From contig NZ_JAKGAP010000026.1 of NCBI RefSeq assembly GCF_021532375.1, forward strand, positions 1 through 64,000: a DNA stretch of 64,000 nt. The letters run 5' to 3'. The position numbers were made by a program, and so were the translations under genes. The DNA comes from Paenibacillus alkaliterrae (GTDB lineage Bacteria > Bacillota > Bacilli > Paenibacillales > Paenibacillaceae). Shown here in pieces: positions 1 to 7,068 of this stretch. Under the pieces are notes generated by a model. It saw only the letters and a list, made by a program, of their open reading frames with translations. It ran no database searches and was not told the DNA's origin. Every line of letters begins with the position of its first letter. The stretch's first letter is position 1.

Positions 1-64
1 ATCAGGTGGAGAACAATCTAGCGATTTGAACTGAATACGATTCCCTTGTCCAAGTTTTATAGAT

Positions 65-2914
65 TTACACAACCCATGCTAAACTGCGAATAGCCACATT
101 TAAGGCACTTCGCCAAAGTAAGTAAATTAATAATTTTGATCTTTGTGCTGGAGAGAATAAGTCTGGTAACAAAAGAGCTAAGGATCCGAGAAGTATATTA
201 TTCTGATGATACTCTACTAACATATGCGGCTTTATTAAATTCTTAAATAAACAAACAACTTCATGTGATAGCCTATGAGGCTTAGACAACTTTACCCAGT
301 AACTTATCACTTTTCCTGCTATCTCAGTTGTTCTATCGGATGTAGGTTTAGTTGGATCGAGGTATTGGTTATAAAACCAAAACATGGCTTCATCACCTGC
401 CATGAACAGGGTGCGAGCGATACATTCAGCTATATATTCGGAATCTTCACCGTAAAAAAATATAGGTCTAAATCCCGCCTTTTTAAATAGACTTAGCGCA
501 TGCAGAGCAAGTTCTGAATTCTCTGACTCAACCACTATTAATGAAGCCGCAGCAGTATTTTTATTCTTTTTCATAAGATCAGCTAAATAAGAGTTAAACC
601 AATTCTTTATTTCATTAATTCGATTAATTCTTCTCACATATGTAGCCATAAATGAGACGATACGCCAATGAATGTTATCGCTATTTACATCTTGTTCAGC
701 TGTCGCAAGCCTTTCAATATGATAAACAGCTAACGAACATTCCAACAATGGCTGCACTGGAAAGGAGACAAATCCATTTTCTTCAACTAGAATATGTCTT
801 AATAAAAAAGAAACAACTTGAGAAGCCAAGATTTCGGGATTTGATCTTCTTTGTCTAGTGAATTCTTCACAAAAAAAGTGTTCTAAACTGAATCTTGTAA
901 TACAATTATCGCCATTCTCTATTACGCTTGCCGCTTTTGCTATCAGAGATAATCGACTACTCTTTATTGGAAATGTTTTTTCAAAATCTTCTTCAAGGAT
1001 GTCTTGTGAACTGCGGGATGACCAACCCATTAATCGTTCATCGAGAAGATCAAACAACAGATCGCCTAAAGAATATTTTTCAAAGGTAGCCGTTCGTGAT
1101 AACCTTGGGTATAGAAGTCTTAGAAATAAGGGAGTTGAGGCAGCAATAGAAAGTTGTTTTCTGCTATTAAGCACCGCTATTGCATTTTGGGAATCAGATT
1201 CAGCCTTCTCCTGTGACATACCATTGGCAATGGATTCGTTATAGAATAGCTGGAATATTTCCGATTCATTTAACCTAGCCAAACCCAGCAATTGCCATTG
1301 TTCATAATTAAATCCCACCAACTCAATTGGCCTTCCAGTAACTACAATCCGTATTTGAGCCCATTGATTTACAACATCGGATAGTCTCTCCAATATAATT
1401 CTAGCTTGCCGCGATTCAAGCTCATCAATTCCATCAACAACAACCGTCACTTCAATCCTTTGGGACATTAATTCTATTAGACTAAACTCTCCCTCAAGAA
1501 GTAGTAGGTCCTTAATCAGTTCAGAAATCTTGTTTATGGTTTCTTTAATAGTGCCAAATGTCCCCCCTTTTAATTTAGAGGCTGGCACCAAAAATGCAAG
1601 GCTATTTTCTTTTTCAATTAAGGATTGTACTAGCTGAGTCGCTTGTGTACTTTTACCTCCACCTAGCTCAGCAAGAAGAATAGTCTTAGAATTTCTTTTA
1701 ACTGCAGAAATAAACGGCTCACGAATTTCAATGTGATTGGGTCTAAATTTCCCTTCATCATCGATTATAATTTGCTCCGTTTGAATAAATACAGAAACAT
1801 CACGCTCTATTAGATGGGGAAGAGCCCCCATTCCTTTTATAGCTCTTGATTTCTTATCTTTCTCCTGTGCTGCATATTTAATGGACTTCTCTTTCATCTC
1901 GTTAATTGAAGTCTCTTTTACAGCCCCAGAAGGCTTGTAAAAATCTGGAGGCTTTGGTTTACTTACAAATGCATAGTATGAAGCAGTACCTTTCTGCAAC
2001 CAATTCTCTCCGTCTGTAATGCTTGGATCAAATTCAAACTGCCGCGATGTAAAACCCTCTCTACTCACTTTCATTAATGAAAAACTATTAAAATGAGCTG
2101 AATTATCAAAGGCTGCTCCAGCTGTAACATGCCAGGCAGAATCAACTATTTTATTAGGTTTTTTAAGCTTTGCATGCGTATGTCCCGTAAGTATTATGTC
2201 ACAACGTGCTGCCAAATAGTCAAAAGTACTAAATCTTGTTGATATTCCGTAGGGGTTGGTCTCATCCTCATGAAGCCATGAATCGGGATGATGGACTAAA
2301 GTAACCGTAGTTTCTGTCCTATTCTTTGCTTTAAGAATACCAGATGATTCAAGAGAGATAATATGTGGCCGTCCCATCCAAAGTCTGTTTTTATCTAGTT
2401 TTCCGTTGCAGAACCATGATGAGTTTAAAGATACAAAACTTATGCTATTAATAAATCGAGACCCTACTAAATAATTATCCTCCTGTTGTAATTGTAAAGG
2501 AGGTATACCAAAAGATTTACAAAATGAGGTATATTCATCAAATCTACTGACAATATGTTTAGGCACAGGTAATTTAAGTGACTCGTCAGCTTCACCCGCA
2601 GTAGATGGATAAAGGAAACCTCTCTCACTACGATCTACATCATGATTCCCAGGGCATAGAATTATTTCATTTGGTGTTAGTCCCGTAACATCCAGCAATT
2701 CTTTGAGCCATGTTGAAGCTGAATCATAATCGGACTTCTTACCAGAATATCCTATATCTCCAGAAATACAGATAATTTCTGGTTGCCATTCTGAATCTTG
2801 TGATTTTATACAATCTAATAGACCAGAAAGAACTATATTTCTATGTTCAAGTCCATAAGCATCGCTGCTTTTCTCAGAACCAAAATGTAAATCGGATAAG
2901 TGAAGTATCACCAT
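65..2914 (-). CDS. Metallophosphoesterase-NACHT NTPase fusion, putative defence protein
   Basis: The 949-residue protein has a calcineurin-like metallophosphoesterase domain at about residues 1-300. Its metal-binding motifs are DLH at 8-10, GD at 52-53, GNHD at 89-92, HH at 208-209 and GHTH at 244-247. A charged linker (about 330-365) leads to a STAND/NACHT-type NTPase with a P-loop ending GGGKST (418-423), a Walker B VVVDGIDE (491-498) and a TGRP sensor motif (526-529). The last 380 residues look alpha-helical and resemble no family I can name. Seen: both enzymatic cores look intact. Known: NACHT/STAND ATPases act as ligand-triggered switches, and bacterial ones are often anti-phage sensors. 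Inferred: the phosphoesterase is the effector, hydrolysing a nucleotide or nucleic acid once the switch oligomerises. It starts at ATG with a GGGAG ribosome site, in an AT-rich tract near an integrase. Confidence 0.85.
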   Translation of the reverse strand: MVILHLSDLHFGSEKSSDAYGLEHRNIVLSGLLDCIKSQDSEWQPEIICISGDIGYSGKKSDYDSASTWLKELLDVTGLTPNEIILCPGNHDVDRSERGFLYPSTAGEADESLKLPVPKHIVSRFDEYTSFCKSFGIPPLQLQQEDNYLVGSRFINSISFVSLNSSWFCNGKLDKNRLWMGRPHIISLESSGILKAKNRTETTVTLVHHPDSWLHEDETNPYGISTRFSTFDYLAARCDIILTGHTHAKLKKPNKIVDSAWHVTAGAAFDNSAHFNSFSLMKVSREGFTSRQFEFDPSITDGENWLQKGTASYYAFVSKPKPPDFYKPSGAVKETSINEMKEKSIKYAAQEKDKKSRAIKGMGALPHLIERDVSVFIQTEQIIIDDEGKFRPNHIEIREPFISAVKRNSKTILLAELGGGKSTQATQLVQSLIEKENSLAFLVPASKLKGGTFGTIKETINKISELIKDLLLLEGEFSLIELMSQRIEVTVVVDGIDELESRQARIILERLSDVVNQWAQIRIVVTGRPIELVGFNYEQWQLLGLARLNESEIFQLFYNESIANGMSQEKAESDSQNAIAVLNSRKQLSIAASTPLFLRLLYPRLSRTATFEKYSLGDLLFDLLDERLMGWSSRSSQDILEEDFEKTFPIKSSRLSLIAKAASVIENGDNCITRFSLEHFFCEEFTRQRRSNPEILASQVVSFLLRHILVEENGFVSFPVQPLLECSLAVYHIERLATAEQDVNSDNIHWRIVSFMATYVRRINRINEIKNWFNSYLADLMKKNKNTAAASLIVVESENSELALHALSLFKKAGFRPIFFYGEDSEYIAECIARTLFMAGDEAMFWFYNQYLDPTKPTSDRTTEIAGKVISYWVKLSKPHRLSHEVVCLFKNLIKPHMLVEYHQNNILLGSLALLLPDLFSPAQRSKLLIYLLWRSALNVAIRSLAWVV

Positions 2915-3049
2915 GTATATTGACTCCCATCAATAATATAAATAAAGTACTTGAAGCCAGTTTCTCAGTAACAGAGATCAATAATATATTTTCACCATAT
3001 TCAGCAATCTTACTGAAATAGATCAGTATAGCACCCCACAGGCGCTAAG

Positions 3050-3196
3050 TTATCTTCTCCAGGTACTTGGTAACATCTCAGCAAGTGCTCTGTCAGTAGT
3101 TACTAGTATATAATTAGGTAAGACTCTTTCATACAAATCAAGTTCAGAATTGAAGCCATGTTCAGTTTTATACTTGACTCGCCGTGGATGACCCGC
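3050..3196 (-). pseudogene. Possible C-terminal gene fragment
   Basis: The 420-base stretch between the NACHT gene and the WG-repeat gene has no intact gene. It holds a 48-codon open frame on the minus strand, closed by TAA, that lacks a start codon and has a stop directly upstream. The translation contains YILVTTDRALAEM, which loosely resembles the end of a PIN-type nuclease domain. I read it as the tail of a decayed gene, but a chance open frame of this length in AT-rich DNA is possible. Nothing else in 2915-3313 is recognisable. Confidence 0.28.
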
Positions 3197-3313
3197 TTAC
3201 CGGCGATCGATTATGATACCGAAGTACTTTACAATCATGTGTTATCCACCGCCGACCATTCCAACTTTTGTCCTATTATTCGACACGAACGTACGATTAC
3301 CCTGCTTTGAGCA

Positions 3314-3337
3314 AAAGAAAAGCGCCTCGTGGGCGCT
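3314..3337 (-). terminator. Rho-independent terminator of the WG-repeat gene
   Basis: AGCGCC (3321-3326) pairs with GGCGCT (3332-3337) around a 5-base loop. On the minus strand the stem is followed by a T-rich run (complement of 3314-3320). The stem overlaps the stop codon of the WG-repeat gene. Confidence 0.75.
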
Positions 3338-4622
3338 ATTCCTTCCTTGTCATCGTTACATTCGATAATGCATCGAAGAATTCCATGCTTCCCCCGTCAT
3401 CGTCAACGGTAAGCAGAACATTCACACCACCTGCATCTAATTCCAGGTAGTTCTCCTCCTGATAATTTATCTTAAAATCGACACTGGTGGAAATCTGACC
3501 ATCTTTGAAATAATCGATTATCCCGTTTGAGTCGACACCGAAAAAGAGTTGAATACAGAAGGTACTATTTGCATCGCACCATTTACCCTTAAATCCATCA
3601 ATCAAGCTTGTTTCAGCCGCTTCATTTGTTACTTGGCTACCACCCGATCTCTCCAGGTTGTAGGTCTGACCGTTCTGTTCATAAGTAAGGCTGTCTCCTC
3701 CGAGTACTAACTTCACAGTTGTTCGATTCTGTTCATCATCACCGACTCGTAATATAACGCTATTATCAGCAGATTGAATATAGCCAAAGTTATTCGGATA
3801 CTCTTGTCCCATACTGTAATGGGTAATAACACCGTTTTTTTTATCGGTAAAGGAGAGGTTGAACGCCAACTCGTCCGAACCTGGCGTACTCCACTTGCCT
3901 CCAAATGCATTCAATTCAGAAGTCGGTTTTGCATTCTCCTGAACAGTAGGGGCAAGCTCCTCATCCACCAATGATACGAACCCAAACTTGTCCTGATTGC
4001 CAATAATGTGAACCTTTGCGAGTCCTTGATGAAAGGAGCTACTCTTATTGAAGAATTCATAACCTGAAAGCAGCTCGCCCACTCTGTTGATGTAACCGAA
4101 CATTGCGCCGTCCGTGGATACAAGAGCAACACCCTCAGAGAACTCGTTAGCTGCAGAATATTGAATTGGGATTATTACCTGTCCATTTCGATCAATATAA
4201 CCCCATTGACCCTCTTTCTTGACTGCAGCCAGTCCATCAGTGAAGTCTAATGCTTCTTCATACTGAAAGTCTATAACAATCGATCCTGCCTGGTTTATAT
4301 ATCCCCATAATCCGTCTCTCATAACTGCTGCTAGCCCGTCTTCCGAGTACACGCCGAAATAACCATTAAACCCAGTATCGACTACTGTATTCCCTTCGTC
4401 ATCAATGTAGACGAGAGAAAAATCACGAATTCCTCCCGCTAATCCTTTTGAAAAGTTTGTTGGAGCCGTCATGAATTGAGGAGCGATAACAACTTTACCT
4501 GACTGATCAATAAAACCATACTTGTCGTCCAACAGTATAGAAGCGCGACCTTCGTGGAATTCACCAGGATTGTCCCAATAATTGTAACCATCAAATTGCA
4601 ATGGAATCAGGAGTTCAATCAT
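3336..4622 (-). CDS. WG-repeat protein with duplicated C-terminal domain
   Basis: The 428-residue protein has about five WG (KWGY/FID-like) repeats in its first 220 residues, for example KYGFIDQSGKVVI, LWGYINQAG, QWGYIDRNGQVII and MFGYINRVG. Such repeats build beta-propeller-like folds thought to bind proteins. The C-terminal half (about 240-428) contains two similar segments, beginning FGGKWSTP and FKGKWCDA, that look like a tandem duplication of a lipocalin-like beta-rich unit. There is no signal peptide or transmembrane segment, so it is probably cytoplasmic. Its ATG lies 1 base after the recombinase stop codon, implying co-transcription with the recombinase. The function is unknown; a role as island cargo, immunity protein or defence adaptor is inference. 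Confidence 0.8.
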   Translation of the reverse strand: MIELLIPLQFDGYNYWDNPGEFHEGRASILLDDKYGFIDQSGKVVIAPQFMTAPTNFSKGLAGGIRDFSLVYIDDEGNTVVDTGFNGYFGVYSEDGLAAVMRDGLWGYINQAGSIVIDFQYEEALDFTDGLAAVKKEGQWGYIDRNGQVIIPIQYSAANEFSEGVALVSTDGAMFGYINRVGELLSGYEFFNKSSSFHQGLAKVHIIGNQDKFGFVSLVDEELAPTVQENAKPTSELNAFGGKWSTPGSDELAFNLSFTDKKNGVITHYSMGQEYPNNFGYIQSADNSVILRVGDDEQNRTTVKLVLGGDSLTYEQNGQTYNLERSGGSQVTNEAAETSLIDGFKGKWCDANSTFCIQLFFGVDSNGIIDYFKDGQISTSVDFKINYQEENYLELDAGGVNVLLTVDDDGGSMEFFDALSNVTMTRKE

Positions 4623-4623
4623 A

Positions 4624-5565
4624 TCACTTTATCTTACCTACCCTAACCTTTTGCTGAATTAACCTGTTCAGAGGAGAGGCAGTATTATGTTGTTCCTTAA
4701 CATCAGTATTTGACAACTTAACATATCGTTTGGTCATGGTCATATCCACATGACCCAGCATCTGTTGCAATCCAAATGCATTACCGCCGCCGCGTAAAAA
4801 CACTATAGAGAAGGCATGACGCAACGCATAGGGCCATAAATGCGTCCCCAGCTTCTTGCAGTACATTTCAACTCGGTCGCCCCATGTATGCCTGTTTAGC
4901 GACTTACCTTCATTCGTACAGAATATAGGCGCTTTCCCGCTCCACTCCTTAGGACGAACAGACAGCAGTTCTTGAATTGCCTCAACTGTCATTGGAGATA
5001 ATGGTAAAGTACGAGATACACGAGTTTTAGCTTTAGCTGCATCGACACGCATTTCTCTGGCTCGCGGGTGGAAATCCCCCTCATCTAGGCTGAATGCTTC
5101 CTTGGGTCTAATTCCACAATCGAGAAAAAGCAGGAACAATGTATAATCCCTCAATCCAGCGAACGTCTCGCGGTTCGGAAGGGCTATTAGACGGGCAAGC
5201 GTGTCTTCATCAACACTAACATGCCGTCCCTCATCCTTTCGCTTCTTGAAGCCATTCAAGGGGTTATCAGATATCATGCCATGCTCCACACACCAGTTAA
5301 AGAATGTACGGAGGTACACGAGTCGATTGTTGTAGGTTGCGGGCTTGATCCCTTCTTGTCCTAGATGATCAACGACCGCCTGTTCCAGTTGATCGTAAGA
5401 CTGCTTTGCATCAGGGTATCGCTTAAATAACAGGTTAACATGTGTCGTGTAGTCCAGTAGGGTCTGATCGCTAATTCCATTCGCTTTCTTCCAGGTAATG
5501 AATCGATCCAATGCCTCTTCAATTGTCGCTGGTGCCCTCTTTACCTTGTTCATTCTTACCGCCAT
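4624..5565 (-). CDS. Tyrosine recombinase/integrase
   Basis: This 313-residue site-specific recombinase has an N-terminal SAM-like core-binding domain (about 20-110) and a C-terminal catalytic domain. Visible catalytic elements are the first Arg in CGIRPKEAF, the LRH box in YALRHAF, the LGH motif in MLGHVDM and the Tyr nucleophile in KRYVKL. The chosen ATG (5563-5565) has AAGGAGG at 5577-5583. A longer reading from 5631 would add 22 residues but has no better ribosome site. It reads away from tRNA-Leu, whose 3' end is 178 bases upstream, the usual arrangement for an integrase of a tRNA-borne island. It is probably co-transcribed with the WG-repeat gene. The family of element (integrative, satellite or conjugative) cannot be told from this window. 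Confidence 0.9.
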   Translation of the reverse strand: MAVRMNKVKRAPATIEEALDRFITWKKANGISDQTLLDYTTHVNLLFKRYPDAKQSYDQLEQAVVDHLGQEGIKPATYNNRLVYLRTFFNWCVEHGMISDNPLNGFKKRKDEGRHVSVDEDTLARLIALPNRETFAGLRDYTLFLLFLDCGIRPKEAFSLDEGDFHPRAREMRVDAAKAKTRVSRTLPLSPMTVEAIQELLSVRPKEWSGKAPIFCTNEGKSLNRHTWGDRVEMYCKKLGTHLWPYALRHAFSIVFLRGGGNAFGLQQMLGHVDMTMTKRYVKLSNTDVKEQHNTASPLNRLIQQKVRVGKIK

Positions 5566-5592
5566 AACTAAAAAATCCTCCTTCGCCTTCAC

Positions 5593-5609
5593 CTGTATTT
5601 TGGATACAG
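5593..5609. promoter_or_regulatory. Palindromic operator-like site before the integrase
   Basis: CTGTAT (5593-5598) and ATACAG (5604-5609) form a perfect 6-bp inverted repeat with a 5-base centre, 27 bases upstream of the integrase start. Position and symmetry suit a repressor-binding site. No repressor gene is present in the visible part of the island, so the role is inferred. Confidence 0.4.
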
Positions 5610-5633
5610 ATAGTGCGAAAAAGAATCTCACGC

Positions 5634-5684
5634 GATGAGTCCTGTGCGGCTAGCAGAGCCACAATCTGGTACACAGGATTCATC
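5634..5684. repeat. Imperfect 13-bp inverted repeat beside tRNA-Leu
   Basis: GATGAGTCCTGTG (5634-5646) and CACAGGATTCATC (5672-5684) are inverted repeats with one mismatch. The left arm continues into AGTCCTGTGCG (5638-5648), identical to 11 bases of tRNA-Leu (5795-5805), with loose similarity beyond it. It may be an integrase arm-type site, a remnant of an attachment event, or on the plus strand a terminator-like hairpin before a T-run (5685-5690). Confidence 0.45.
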
Positions 5685-5742
5685 ATTTTTTATGGTTTTT
5701 AGGATTGCTACTGTCAAAGGAAAACCCTTATGTAAGTAGGTA

Positions 5743-5828
5743 TGCCGAGGACGGGAATCGAACCCGTACGGTGGTCACCCACCGCAGGATTTTAAGTCCT
5801 GTGCGTCTGCCAGTTCCGCCACCCCGGC
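5743..5828 (-). tRNA. tRNA-Leu (anticodon UAA)
   Basis: An 86-base class II tRNA with 7-bp acceptor stem, GTTCGATTC T-loop, a variable arm (GGTGGGTGACCACC) and the TAA anticodon in CTTAAAA. The 3' CCA is not encoded (the next bases on the minus strand read TAC). The integrase lies just beyond its 3' end, so it is the probable attachment target. Confidence 0.95.
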
Positions 5829-5849
5829 ATGTTGTGGAAGCTTTGCAAA

Positions 5850-5926
5850 TGGTGGGCCCTGAGGGACTCGAACCCCCGACCAATCGGTTATGAGCCGACC
5901 GCTCTAACCAACTGAGCTAAGGGCCC
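5850..5926 (-). tRNA. tRNA with CAU anticodon, probably Ile2 (lysidine-modified)
   Basis: A standard 74-base cloverleaf plus encoded CCA (5850-5852), acceptor stem GGGCCCT/AGGGCCC and anticodon loop CTCATAA. Acceptor and T-arm features resemble tRNA-Ile2 (CAU, modified by TilS) more than elongator Met. The assignment between Ile2 and elongator Met is not certain from sequence alone. Confidence 0.88.
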
Positions 5927-5962
5927 TCGAAAAACGTATATTTCACGTATTCATCGAAAGGT

Positions 5963-6039
<77 letters not shown>

Positions 6040-6087
6040 ACGTATGTCCATTTGTTTCAAAAGCTTCTTGAAATGGCGACATAAAAT

Positions 6088-6117
6088 AATATACTATATG
6101 GGCATGATTTAAGTCAA
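6088..6117 (-). promoter_or_regulatory. Sigma-A promoter of the tRNA cluster
   Basis: On the minus strand TTGACT (-35, 6112-6117) and TATATT (-10, 6088-6093) are separated by 18 bases, about 50 bases before the first tRNA (fMet). The three tRNAs are closely spaced and probably one transcript. Confidence 0.6.
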
Positions 6118-6152
6118 GCAAAATATTCTAAATTAATTTTTATGACTTCTCA

Positions 6153-6317
6153 TCAAGGAAGATATCGTACGCCGAACCGGCCTTTTCGTGAACGAAATAC
6201 CTCTACCTCGCGCGGGCACTCATAGCCGTATACCCACCAATCGTTTTCCATTCGCCTAACCAGGCACCCAGCCTGAAACTTCGTTTCGTACAGTCTTACC
6301 CAGTACACCCATTTCAT
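6153..6317 (-). CDS. Small protein of unknown function (54 residues)
   Basis: I do not recognise this gene. The start ATG (6315-6317) has a strong AGGGGGGA ribosome site (6324-6330 region), which is why I favour it over an ATG 11 codons upstream. The predicted protein is small, basic and rich in Trp, Tyr and Arg (begins MKWVYWVRLY), with two Cys residues and no membrane segment. It lies alone between the tRNA promoter and the divergent 2H phosphoesterase gene. Confidence 0.5.
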   Translation of the reverse strand: MKWVYWVRLYETKFQAGCLVRRMENDWWVYGYECPREVEVFRSRKGRFGVRYLP

Positions 6318-6488
6318 TCGAATCCCCCCTAATGAATATAATGACAGCATCGAAGCTTGTTATTTCCGTGCTGCTTATACGTTTAGAATACCCAATTTCG
6401 GAAATTACAAGCCTTAATGGTTACAGCTTCTTATAATTAGGGAAAATCGGGTATACTCAAACTAGGCCATTTGAAGGAGCTGATGACA

Positions 6489-7001
6489 ATGTTATTCGGT
6501 ATCGCCATATTTCCGGAAAAGCATGTACAGGATCTCGCGAACAGCTGGCGAAGACGTCATGATCCGCATTATTGCTTAATACCTGCTCATATGACCGTGC
6601 GAGAAGAAGAGGAATGGACGGATGAGCAGCTTCAGCTTGCTGTAGAGCATCTTGAGAAGATTACATCGGCTTTCCCCCCTTTCTCCGTCCATTTTAATCG
6701 GGTGTCTTCCTTCTATCCGGTAAACAATGTGCTTTATTTAGCGCTTAAGGAAACAGCAGCCATGCAAAAGCTTCACGGGGATGTTTGCAGCGGCCCATTG
6801 ACGAACGGCACATCAAAGTATGTCTATACGCCGCATCTCACCATCGGGCAAAATATGTCCGCAGAAGAGCTTCATGATCAATACGGCAATTTACGCATGC
6901 AAACCTTTGACATCACATCCAGACTTGACCGTATTCATTTGCTGTACCAGACCGATAACGGCTCTTGGACCGCCTATCAGACCTTCCTCCTTAGAGGATA
7001 A
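6489..7001 (+). CDS. 2H phosphoesterase / 2'-5' RNA ligase-like protein (YjcG type)
   Basis: The 170-residue protein has two HxT motifs, HMT in PAHMTV and HLT in TPHLTIGQ, that define the 2H phosphoesterase fold (RNA ligase/cyclic phosphodiesterase superfamily). These enzymes hydrolyse 2',3'-cyclic or 2'-5' phosphodiester bonds; the substrate of the Bacillus YjcG group is unknown to me. The ATG at 6489 lies 9 bases after AAGGAG (6474-6479). Upstream TTG (6471) and ATG (6483) starts are badly placed against that site. A TATACT box at 6452-6457 may be its -10 element. It is single-gene and convergent with the solute-binding protein gene, sharing a hairpin between them. Confidence 0.85.
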   Translation: MLFGIAIFPEKHVQDLANSWRRRHDPHYCLIPAHMTVREEEEWTDEQLQLAVEHLEKITSAFPPFSVHFNRVSSFYPVNNVLYLALKETAAMQKLHGDVCSGPLTNGTSKYVYTPHLTIGQNMSAEELHDQYGNLRMQTFDITSRLDRIHLLYQTDNGSWTAYQTFLLRG

Positions 7002-7014
7002 CCGATATAGGAAA

Positions 7015-7051
7015 AAAGCTCGTAAGCGACACACGGTCGTTTACGAGCTTT
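7015..7051. terminator. Terminator hairpin between convergent genes
   Basis: AAAGCTCGTAA and TTTACGAGCTTT form a long stem extended by CGAC/GTCG. It lies 14 bases after the 2H phosphoesterase stop and 18 bases before the stop of the opposing lipoprotein gene. A-runs on the left give a T-tract for the minus strand, so it could serve both. Confidence 0.75.
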
Positions 7052-7068
7052 CACTATATTCCTGTTCG

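Noticed and set aside
858-1244. A 128-codon plus-strand frame opposite the NACHT gene
   Set aside because: It is antisense to a long conserved coding frame and shows no recognisable domain or ribosome site.
1-5742. A second copy of the tRNA-Leu 3' end (attachment repeat) inside the visible island
   Set aside because: I scanned for TGCCGAGGACGGGAATCGAA and close variants and saw none, so the other end must lie outside the window or be diverged.
5705-5893. A 62-codon plus-strand frame crossing the tRNA-Leu and tRNA-Ile2/Met genes
   Set aside because: It lies antisense to two well-formed tRNA genes and translates their conserved arms; there is no ribosome site.
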